Assembly: GCF_016086655.4 (NCBI RefSeq)
Contig: NC_052142.2
Coordinates: forward strand, 8,870,422 to 8,934,421
Source of the DNA: Lepeophtheirus salmonis
Taxonomy: Eukaryota; Arthropoda; Copepoda; Siphonostomatoida; Caligidae
Direction: 5' to 3'
Length of the DNA stretch: 64,000 nt
The first letter of the stretch is position 1, and each line of letters begins with the position of its first letter. The notes below the pieces were generated by a model. It did no database searches and was not told where the DNA came from. It saw only the letters and a program-made list of their open reading frames with translations. The translations under genes and the position numbers were made by a program. Shown one piece after another: positions 60,701 through 64,000 of the stretch.

Positions 60701-63241
60701 GTGAGACCATGTCCAATCAGTAAAAAAAAGAGGATCGAAATTGCAACCCTCCTCCGAGCGGGAGTGCCTCATAACAACATTAAGGAACAGGTTAGGGCCT
60801 CGTTGAAGACAATTTACAACGTTTCCAAGCGCTTGGAGGCTGGGGGTGATCTCAAGCATTCCTCTGGGGCTGGCAGGAAGCCCATTGTCTCAACAAGGCA
60901 AGTAAAGGCAGTGTTCAAGAGGACTCCCAACAGGTCCATTGCCGACATGCCCAGAAAGATGGGAACGTCGAGATCAACTGTTTCAAGGGCATTGAAAAGG
61001 GCTGGAGGAAAGTCCCTGAGGGGTACTGAACGCCCTCTGCTAACTGAACGTCAGCGAGAAGTCAAGAAAATCTTGAATTACATCAAGAGCTCATCTGGAC
61101 GCATCATCATTTTTTCAGATGAGAAAACTTTTACGGTCGATCCTGTTTTCAACAGGCAAAATGACCGTGTTGTGAGGATGTGCAAGATAAGCACCGCTAT
61201 GTGGCAACAACAAAGCACCCTGCTTCGGTGATGATGTTGGGTCTCGTGGCCTCCAACGGGAAGGTCATCAAGCCGGTATGGTTCCCTACTGGCTACAGAT
61301 TAACAGGGGAGGATTATGTGAAGATTCTGGCGTCCAAGGTTGTTCCGTGGATCAAATCCATAGTCGCCAACTCTCCTTGGGGTTTTCAACAAGATGGAGC
61401 ACCCGCCCACGCTTCCAAGAAAGCTCAGGAGTGGTTCAAAGACAATATGAACTTTTGGCCCAAGGACTACTGGCCCCTCAGAGCCCAGATCTGAACCCAC
61501 TAGACTTCTCTATCTAGGCGCACGTGGAGACCAAGGCCTGCAAAAAACGACACAAGAACATAAATGCCTTAAAGGCTGCTGTCAACAAGGCCTGGGCCAC
61601 CATGGACGCCGATTACATCCAGCAAGTATGTGGCAGCTTCAGACGTCGCCTGAACAGTGTCATTGAGTCAAATGGTGACTACATTGATTAAATTTGATCA
61701 CAAACTATTTTATTATACTAAAAATGTATGAATAAATTGTTTCTCAAGTCATTCGAAATTTCATTATTGTCCGCGATATGTTCTGAACAAAAATCGGTAA
61801 ATAATTCTGCACGGCCCGGTATATAAAATATAAGCCTAAATATTTAAGTACTTCCAAATATTACATAATAAAATGAAGAATCTTCTAATATAGAAGACAA
61901 AATTAAATTAAAACTTTGCGATATGGGAACCAATTTCAATATTAAAATACATAAGAAATTATACTCTTACCTAGATTGATCTTCATTATGTATTCTTTTT
62001 AATTCTCGAATATGGAGATTTCTAGATCTTTCTAATTTTTCCATTTCAGCCTGCTTTTCAGAATCTTCCTTTTTAAGAGTATTAGCTCGTAATCGTAAAA
62101 TTTCTTCTGCCTCATAATATTCTTGCATGGTCATACCGTCCCTGGGGGGAGGCTTAGTAAACATAGTTTCATCTGCAGTTCCATTATGTAAACTACCAGT
62201 TGAACTTCCAACGTTACTTGGGATTCCACTCGTACAAATTGAAGAACTTATTCCTGAATTGGAAGTTGAACGTTTTCTACCCCCTGTACCATTTTCAGTT
62301 GGCTTACGCTTATAAAGTAATTTACGTTTTCTGTCAATTTCCTCTTTCTCATTAGCAATTTCCTCTTGTCGCTTTGCTAATTCTAAAAATGCATAGCCAT
62401 CTGTCCAATTTTCTTGAAAACTTGCACCAACTCTTTGAGTAACAAATTGTCCTAATCTTAATCGATTATGCATGCACTTAGCTCGAGCTTCTTTACGTTC
62501 AATCTTTGACTTTTCGATTAAAAGCTCTTTTACTACATCTAAGCACTTATTAATAGTTGTTTTTTGTTCCTCAATAGTTTTTGAACTTTGAGTAAGTTGA
62601 CGCCTCATCTCTTCATTCATTCTGGATAGCTCTTCTATTCGATTTTCTTTCAATTCTAGTTCGCTTTGACTTCGAGTCTCAAGGTTCCGTACATCTACAA
62701 GTAACATATCTGTTTGTACTGATTTAGTTACCTGTTTAGGAGATTGAAAGTATTCGTTTTGTGGCCCAGGATATTTACCTACAATAATAAGAGTATAACA
62801 TTAATTGTAACTAAGAATCAATACTACCTTGAGGAGAATAAACAGGATGGGAAAATGATGAAGAATTCACTGTAGGTAAAGGACTTCGAGTACCAGATGC
62901 AGGTATGATTTCAGATGGTGATGAACGAGTAGATCCAGACTGCCCTCTGACGGGAGAAGCAGGGGAATGCTTATAGAAAAAATCATTTATTTTCCTATTA
63001 CTCGGATCTGAACACGTTTGACTTATAAGATTAACAGAATTAGACTGAGAATTAGAAACCAAAGAACCTGGAGGAGGTACTGTAACAGGTGCACTTCTGC
63101 TAGTGGTAGCTTCTATGTTGATTTTTCGCTTGCGTTTGTTAACAAGGGTACGAGACTGGCATTGGACTGATTGATTAGAAAGATTAGACATTTTTTCTGG
63201 AGACTGTTCCATCTCTTTTCCACTGTCAGAGTGTGAAGAAC
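27465..63241 (-). CDS. Tlk: Tousled-like kinase (TLK), 5' end outside window
   Basis: Seven exons: 62,828-63,241, 61,971-62,778, 54,878-54,959, 54,583-54,822, 44,918-45,029, 27,825-28,075 and 27,465-27,770. All have AG/GT borders and matching phases, giving about 737 residues without a stop. TLKs are nuclear serine/threonine kinases that phosphorylate the histone chaperone ASF1 and act in replication-coupled chromatin assembly. Residues 1-210 hold a Lys/Ser-rich region ([19 protein letters not shown]) and coiled coil. KLLIEKSK-like text ([12 protein letters not shown]), [16 protein letters not shown] and [10 protein letters not shown] are TLK-specific. The kinase domain (about 415-690) shows [31 protein letters not shown] and PPECFVVGK. 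The C-terminus has a Q5 run. It is close to human TLK1/2 in length. The missing start codon and first exons must lie beyond 64,000. Confidence 0.95.
27825..28075 (-). CDS. Tlk: TLK exon: DFG and activation segment
   Basis: 251 bases. Contains [19 protein letters not shown], the magnesium-binding DFG, the activation segment [18 protein letters not shown] and [20 protein letters not shown]. The donor is aagaag/gtcagt. Confidence 0.95.
28076..29490. other. TLK intron sequence without recognised elements
   Basis: AT-rich. Short open frames at 28,478-28,832 are low complexity. I see nothing else. Confidence 0.5.
29496..31335 (-). mobile_element. piggyBac-like transposase relic, split by a mariner
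   Basis: Minus strand. Upstream part 30,701-31,335 contains [19 protein letters not shown] and [20 protein letters not shown] (first catalytic D in SIDELM; family text DExxxPYxGRxxxKQFIRxKPxxFGxKLW). It also contains [29 protein letters not shown] and [18 protein letters not shown] (third D). Downstream part 29,496-29,841 reads [13 protein letters not shown] and [19 protein letters not shown], the C-terminal helices. The region with the second catalytic D (FDNFFTS) is missing, and frameshifts exist, so it is dead. The mariner at 29,842-30,700 sits between LPTIR and SKKWGW, dividing one continuous protein. Confidence 0.85.
29842..30700 (+). mobile_element. Internally deleted mariner with inverted ends, nested in piggyBac
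   Basis: Ends tatacgtctatgaaatgaga and, in reverse complement, tatatgcctatgaaatgaga: 20 of 22 bases match. Inside, the plus strand reads [20 protein letters not shown], then [14 protein letters not shown] (second catalytic D), [14 protein letters not shown] (third D of SPDLAPxD, changed) and LPERWENVW. This matches mariner (mauritiana-like) transposases. At 859 bases it is shorter than the usual 1.3 kb: the DNA-binding N-terminal half is missing. Stops and frameshifts are present. Confidence 0.85.
31340..32390. other. TLK intron sequence without recognised elements
   Basis: AT-rich; no supported open frame or repeat. Confidence 0.45.
32394..32666 (-). pseudogene. Possible 7TM receptor C-terminal fragment
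   Basis: A clean 90-codon frame with two strongly hydrophobic segments: [20 protein letters not shown] and, after a polar loop with [25 protein letters not shown] followed by NTNHRTL and a stop. The pair, with NPFIL then a short polar tail, resembles TM6-TM7 of rhodopsin-type receptors (NPxxY). A stop codon (TAG) lies directly before the ATG, so the upstream part is missing. It could equally be an unrelated membrane protein scrap. It lies on the same strand as TLK within its 16.8 kb intron. Confidence 0.25.
32670..33030. other. No recognisable feature
   Basis: AT-rich intron sequence. Confidence 0.4.
33034..33097 (+). repeat. Tandem duplication of a 32-base unit
   Basis: Two adjacent 32-base copies (33,034-33,065 and 33,066-33,097) differ by one base. 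The unit contains gtgaattgaggctgtagatc. Confidence 0.9.
33135..33260. repeat. AT-rich palindromic/simple repeat
   Basis: Alternating acaagttgtacatatatgt and its partial complements (gttgtacacatatgttgtgt, acaagttgtaacttgtgtat) form overlapping hairpins. Confidence 0.6.
33611..33677. other. Imperfect hairpin
   Basis: atccactccgaggac at 33,611-33,625 pairs with gtcctcgcagtggat at 33,663-33,677 with a single mismatch around a 37-base loop. It could be the end of a small element or a hairpin RNA; nothing in the sequence decides. Confidence 0.4.
33680..36070. other. TLK intron sequence without recognised elements
   Basis: No coding similarity found. A T-rich run lies at 34,746-34,767. Confidence 0.45.
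36073..36156 (+). repeat. Tandem repeat, three perfect 28-base units
   Basis: Units at 36,073-36,100, 36,101-36,128 and 36,129-36,156 are identical and start tcttttcttaaattttctat. A partial fourth begins at 36,157. Confidence 0.95.
36160..37430. other. TLK intron sequence without recognised elements
   Basis: AT-rich; a gtgtgtgtgt microsatellite at 36,374-36,386 with adjoining text typical of dispersed non-autonomous elements, but no second end was found. Confidence 0.4.
37438..39240 (+). mobile_element. BEL/Pao LTR retrotransposon relic
   Basis: Plus strand, heavily frameshifted. A gag zinc-finger-like region ([18 protein letters not shown]) is at 37,470-37,560. A stretch [19 protein letters not shown] (38,200-38,260) and LDILIGGE (38,385) belong to the protease-to-RT linker. 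The RT reads [40 protein letters not shown] and VGPKKQHDL at 38,855-39,005, then [11 protein letters not shown]. YLPHHxVxxxxxxTxKLRVVFDxS and SLNDxLxxGPxLQxDL are the standard BEL/Pao RT start. No LTRs or integrase were located. Two open pieces (38,286-38,501 and 38,826-39,011) remain. Confidence 0.75.
39637..41125 (+). mobile_element. LINE ORF1 relic interrupted by a cox2 NUMT
   Basis: Upstream part starts [18 protein letters not shown] (39,637). After the NUMT the frame gives [44 protein letters not shown], then in a shifted frame [20 protein letters not shown] and [14 protein letters not shown]. The last is a CCHC knuckle with one C changed to Y. A tail [19 protein letters not shown] ends near 41,120. 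This matches RRM-like plus zinc-knuckle ORF1 proteins of L1/Tx1-type LINEs and resembles the ORF1 at 4.0-4.96 kb. ORF2 is not recognisable, although 41,394-41,720 could be a degraded endonuclease start (ILSLNARGG). Confidence 0.7.
39881..40215 (-). pseudogene. cox2: NUMT C: separate cox2 fragment
   Basis: Minus strand, open for 99 codons under the standard code and further with TGA as W ([19 protein letters not shown]). It contains [50 protein letters not shown] and [11 protein letters not shown], the periplasmic-type CuA domain start of COX2. A frameshift follows VLHA, after which LGVKMD can still be read. It overlaps the gene region at 15.66-16.06 kb but is much less decayed, so it arrived separately and later. 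It sits inside a LINE ORF1. Confidence 0.9.
41130..43435. other. TLK intron sequence without firm elements
   Basis: Apart from the possible endonuclease start at 41,394-41,720 nothing is supported. The phrase tcaattatactctgagt occurs at 41,988 and 42,636, with a looser copy at 54,342, so a dispersed repeat family may be present. Frames at 42,112-42,376 overlap on both strands and show no motif. Confidence 0.35.
43440..44560 (-). mobile_element. Mariner (DD34D) transposase relic
   Basis: Minus strand. [18 protein letters not shown] (44,090-44,145), IYAYE-type text after the first D ([11 protein letters not shown] near 43,990), [19 protein letters not shown] (second D) and [16 protein letters not shown] (third D) are present. 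Between the D of YHDN and the D of APND there are 34 residues, the DD34D spacing of mariner. The C-terminus ([20 protein letters not shown]) reaches about 43,450. Stops and frameshifts break it at several points. Inverted ends were not identified. Confidence 0.85.
44918..45029 (-). CDS. Tlk: TLK exon: catalytic loop
   Basis: 112 bases after a 9.6 kb intron. It reads [17 protein letters not shown], then [11 protein letters not shown], the catalytic loop (HYD in place of HRD, as in other TLKs). The glycine codon is split across the 16.8 kb intron that follows. Confidence 0.95.
45030..46125. other. TLK intron sequence without recognised elements
   Basis: AT-rich, no supported coding. Confidence 0.45.
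46130..46515 (-). pseudogene. Mariner-like transposase fragment
   Basis: Minus strand reads [20 protein letters not shown] then YIIREM (second catalytic D in QQDG), [10 protein letters not shown] in place of [10 protein letters not shown], and [17 protein letters not shown] at the C-terminus. Several frame changes. The N-terminal half is missing. Confidence 0.65.
46880..48050 (+). mobile_element. Ty3/gypsy retrotransposon integrase relic
   Basis: Plus strand: a linker ([20 protein letters not shown]), an H2C2-like region reduced to [20 protein letters not shown], then the catalytic core [15 protein letters not shown] (first D), [15 protein letters not shown] (second D) and [17 protein letters not shown] (E). 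It ends with a C-terminal domain: [17 protein letters not shown] and [18 protein letters not shown]. All three DDE residues are retained in a clean 155-codon frame (47,301-47,768), but the frames before and after are offset. No protease, RT or LTRs are found next to it. Confidence 0.85.
48055..48500. other. No recognisable feature
   Basis: AT-rich sequence; may contain the degraded 3' LTR of the gypsy relic, but no match was seen on the other side. Confidence 0.3.
48505..48725 (+). pseudogene. Possible mariner-like N-terminal (HTH) fragment
   Basis: [16 protein letters not shown] then RMKSGE and [12 protein letters not shown] read across two frames and resemble the first helix-turn-helix and following linker of mariner-like transposases (xEIAxxLxVxxxTVxxIxKRxxxGE...GSGRPR). 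Confidence 0.4.
48920..49380 (-). pseudogene. LINE ORF2 C-terminal fragment
   Basis: A clean 147-codon frame with [43 protein letters not shown] and [17 protein letters not shown]. It aligns with the region after the RT in L1/Tx1-like elements, where PLxxNxxxxxxxxxxFxxxGIxxLxDL is typical. No RT catalytic block adjoins. Confidence 0.5.
49600..51660. other. Unassigned intron sequence with two unknown open frames
   Basis: Plus-strand frames at 49,610-49,936 (108 codons; [32 protein letters not shown]) and 51,011-51,250 (79 codons; [17 protein letters not shown]) have protein-like composition but no motif I know. Minus-strand 50,640-50,510 reads [11 protein letters not shown] and [16 protein letters not shown]. 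They may be parts of degraded elements. The remainder is AT-rich. Confidence 0.3.
51668..52237. mobile_element. Possible non-autonomous DNA element
   Basis: Left end atgtaatattgaagtagggg followed by tttgtccgtttgtctg; right end cacacaaacattcgc then atttaatatatagat. The ends are loosely complementary and the wording is typical of dispersed short elements in arthropod genomes. The interior has no open frame. Confidence 0.25.
52406..52480 (-). CDS. Candidate cassette exon in TLK intron
   Basis: A 75-base segment, exactly 25 codons, has an acceptor (taatctagtttcag) with an actaat branch-like site upstream and a donor (gag/gtgtga). It is open in the phase of the neighbouring TLK exons, which both meet at phase 0. 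It would insert [19 protein letters not shown] plus RLRNFE between DFYLKQ and HKVISE, in the kinase hinge-to-helix E region. No known TLK has this segment, so it may be chance. Confidence 0.25.
52650..53633 (+). mobile_element. Mariner-like element relic
   Basis: Plus strand: [38 protein letters not shown] (HTH), [16 protein letters not shown], then after a T22 run at 53,111-53,132 [28 protein letters not shown] and [20 protein letters not shown] text (with a TGA for W). The ends are loosely inverted: cataagtgaagtccagcact at 52,652 against the complement of agtgccagatttcgttttta at 53,607. The region with the second D is deleted. Confidence 0.7.
53640..54580. other. TLK intron sequence without recognised elements
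   Basis: AT-rich. Contains the loose copy of the repeat phrase noted at 41,988 and 42,636. Confidence 0.4.
54583..54822 (-). CDS. Tlk: TLK exon: kinase N-lobe
   Basis: 240 bases in phase 0 after a 55-base intron. Carries the ATP-anchoring lysine ([11 protein letters not shown]), the helix C glutamate ([11 protein letters not shown]) and hinge [17 protein letters not shown]. Confidence 0.95.
54878..54959 (-). CDS. Tlk: TLK exon: start of kinase domain
   Basis: 82 bases after a 7.0 kb intron. It reads [20 protein letters not shown] then FSEVHK, the glycine-rich ATP loop. Acceptor is ttaatttcag; donor is ataag/gtttat. Confidence 0.93.
54960..56395. other. TLK intron sequence without recognised elements
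   Basis: AT-rich; overlapping short frames at 55,588-55,888 and 55,942-56,124 carry no motif. Confidence 0.45.
56400..56812 (+). pseudogene. Mariner-like transposase fragment
   Basis: Reads [17 protein letters not shown] (first catalytic D), [40 protein letters not shown] and [13 protein letters not shown] (second D). It closely resembles the mariner at 60.56-61.82 kb. It ends where the gypsy relic begins. Confidence 0.75.
56820..58165 (+). mobile_element. Ty3/gypsy relic (RNase H to integrase)
   Basis: Plus strand: [20 protein letters not shown] (56,950-57,010) matches the RNase H block STFDRELLAxxxAxxHFRxxLEGR. An integrase follows: [20 protein letters not shown] (57,670-57,735, second D), [20 protein letters not shown] (E) and QAIKTAI, then a C-terminal part with [15 protein letters not shown]. 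Many frameshifts. It differs from the integrase at 47 kb ([12 protein letters not shown] versus [12 protein letters not shown]), so the two are distinct families. Confidence 0.75.
58435..58990 (-). pseudogene. Mariner-like transposase fragment
   Basis: Minus strand: [52 protein letters not shown] and [13 protein letters not shown]. These are the middle and C-terminal blocks of mariner-like transposases, with frameshifts. N-terminal third missing. Confidence 0.7.
59000..60559. other. TLK intron sequence without recognised elements
   Basis: AT-rich, with an A15 run at 59,238-59,253. No supported coding. Confidence 0.45.
60562..61819 (+). mobile_element. Near full-length mariner with TIRs and TA duplications
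   Basis: Ends ccgggccgtgcaaaattatt and, in reverse complement, ccgggccgtgcagaattatt: 21 of 22 bases match. Both ends are flanked by TA (60,560-61 and 61,820-21), the target duplicated by this superfamily. The 1,258-base length is typical. It holds one transposase gene in the same orientation. It lies in the 7.0 kb TLK intron, opposite to TLK transcription. Confidence 0.95.
60701..61691 (+). pseudogene. Mariner-like transposase with few lesions
   Basis: About 330 codons. The N-terminus has two helix-turn-helix motifs ([18 protein letters not shown] and [20 protein letters not shown]) with a GAGRKP linker. Then come [20 protein letters not shown] (first D), [40 protein letters not shown] (second D), [11 protein letters not shown] (third D) and a C-terminal [15 protein letters not shown]. 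The start codon is GTG instead of ATG. There is an indel near 61,178, a one-base loss near 61,485 (ccccctc to cccctc), and TAG for tryptophan at about 61,516. These few lesions show recent inactivation. Confidence 0.92.
61971..62778 (-). CDS. Tlk: TLK exon: coiled coil and TLK signature
   Basis: 808 bases, separated from the previous exon by a 49-base intron. It encodes a long heptad-rich helix ([30 protein letters not shown]), the conserved [10 protein letters not shown]...GASF and [10 protein letters not shown] blocks, then [19 protein letters not shown], an S/G-rich linker, and a second helical part ending [16 protein letters not shown]. In TLKs this helix mediates oligomerisation needed for activity. 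Confidence 0.95.
62828..63241 (-). CDS. Tlk: TLK exon: N-terminal region
   Basis: 414 bases. It begins after tttgtttaag with two bases of a split codon and reads [19 protein letters not shown], a basic KRKRKINIE stretch (possible nuclear localisation signal) and [10 protein letters not shown], equal in position to HKISDYFEF of vertebrate TLKs. It is rich in S, P and T and likely disordered. It ends in phase 1 at ctcaag/gtagta. Because it starts mid-codon, at least one coding exon lies upstream. Confidence 0.9.
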
Positions 63242-63566
63242 CTTAAACAAACCAAATATGAATACGGAAATGTAATTTAACCAAAAAATAAGAGCAAATT
63301 TAACTAAACAATAATTATCAAAGTCAACATGCTGCATCTTGATTGAAATACAAGGATATTATCAAAAGGAATAAAAAAATTATTTTTCAACGCCAATTAT
63401 AAATTTAGGAGATAAAAATAAATTTTGTTATAGGTATGAGCCTAATCAAAATTTTGATTTCCCTTTTAAATATAAATGTACTTTACCTATTTTTAAAATC
63501 GATATCAACATGAATATTGATTAACTCATCATTACTACATAATACAAGTTAAGTATAATTTAAATA
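63242..63566. other. TLK upstream intron, no element recognised
   Basis: AT-rich sequence upstream of the first visible TLK exon. The short frame at 63,113-63,337 is a shadow of that exon in another frame. Confidence 0.4.
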
Positions 63567-63920
63567 CAGTAGTACCCACTTAAACACTGACCACAAGTGA
63601 ACTACCAATAGGTGTTTGGAGTGACCATGGACAACGCACTCAGTCACTCCTAGAGAAGGTAATTGTACTTGATGTATAAGGACTTCAATGACAATTCCTA
63701 GGTCTGATGGAGTAATTATTATAATATGTTTACTTATACTTAATCAGTGCAACTCCATCTGATAATTAAAGGAACATCTAATATATATATACGATATAAA
63801 ATAAATCCATCTTATCGAATTAATTATATACTCCATTACATCTAATTCGAGGCTTTCATAAATGTCCACAATAAGTAAATATCCGTATTTAGCGTTTACT
63901 CCTTAACCGGGTTTTACTAT
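63567..63920. mobile_element. Possible pogo/Tigger-type MITE
   Basis: Left end cagtagtacccacttaaaca preceded by TA; right end, in reverse complement, agtaaaacccggttaaggag followed by TA. CAGTAxxACCCxxxTTAA is the kind of end seen in pogo-group elements. About 350 bases, no open frame. The inverted match is only partial. Confidence 0.35.
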
Positions 63921-64000
63921 ATTTACAAATACAGTGCTAGGTACTACCTTCCCCTTAAACTATTTTGCCCCAGAACATTTCACCTTAAAATATAAATAAA

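Noticed and set aside
61278..61517. Second overlapping frame in the mariner as a separate protein
   Set aside because: It is the same transposase after a one-base deletion; its last part ([11 protein letters not shown]) belongs to the main frame.
62127..62315. 62-codon plus-strand open frame
   Set aside because: It is the antisense of the TLK coiled-coil exon, whose minus-strand protein is clearly real.

Overview
This is a 64 kb piece of a very AT-rich animal nuclear genome. It has spliced genes with GT-AG introns of either about 50 bases or many kilobases, and dense decayed transposable elements of arthropod type (mariner/Tc1-like, piggyBac, Ty3/gypsy, BEL/Pao, several LINEs). It also has nuclear copies of mitochondrial DNA that read with the invertebrate mitochondrial code. 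Small subunit and large subunit mitochondrial rRNA lie on opposite strands, and cob and atp6 also lie on opposite strands. Together with the repeat content this suggests a copepod, perhaps a caligid sea louse such as Lepeophtheirus. The species is inference; the rest is read from the sequence.

The only clearly functional gene is a Tousled-like kinase (TLK) on the minus strand. Its seven exons span 63,241 to 27,465 with every splice phase compatible. They give about 737 residues: nuclear N-terminal region, coiled coil, complete kinase domain and stop codon. The 5' exons lie beyond the right edge. Three introns are 49 to 55 bases long; the other three are 7.0, 9.6 and 16.8 kb and are packed with mobile elements.

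Layout. 0.5-5 kb: a two-ORF LINE on the minus strand. 5.2-6.9 kb: one arm of a long inverted repeat whose partner lies at 20.0-21.5 kb. 7-11.5 kb: a possible small secreted-peptide gene with a TATA box, a hAT-like remnant, a foldback element, and LINE and mariner scraps. 11.9-19.9 kb: a large NUMT holding nad2, cox3, nad5, cox2, nad1, cox1, 16S and 12S. 21.8-23.1 kb: LINE and mariner remnants. 23.6-25.6 kb: a second NUMT block with cob and atp6. 25.6-27.4 kb: unassigned sequence and the TLK 3' UTR.

Inside the TLK introns: a mariner nested in a piggyBac (29.5-31.3 kb); a possible GPCR-like fragment (32.4 kb); BEL/Pao (37.4-39.2 kb); a LINE ORF1 interrupted by a separate cox2 NUMT (39.6-41.1 kb); a DD34D mariner (43.4-44.6 kb); two gypsy remnants (46.9-48.0 and 56.8-58.2 kb); several mariner fragments; and a near full-length mariner with matching inverted ends and TA duplications (60.56-61.82 kb). 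No convincing new defence or catalytic system was found. The most unusual items are the mitochondrial-plus-repeat mosaic, the nested transposon, the candidate in-frame cassette exon in the TLK kinase domain, and the candidate secreted peptide.
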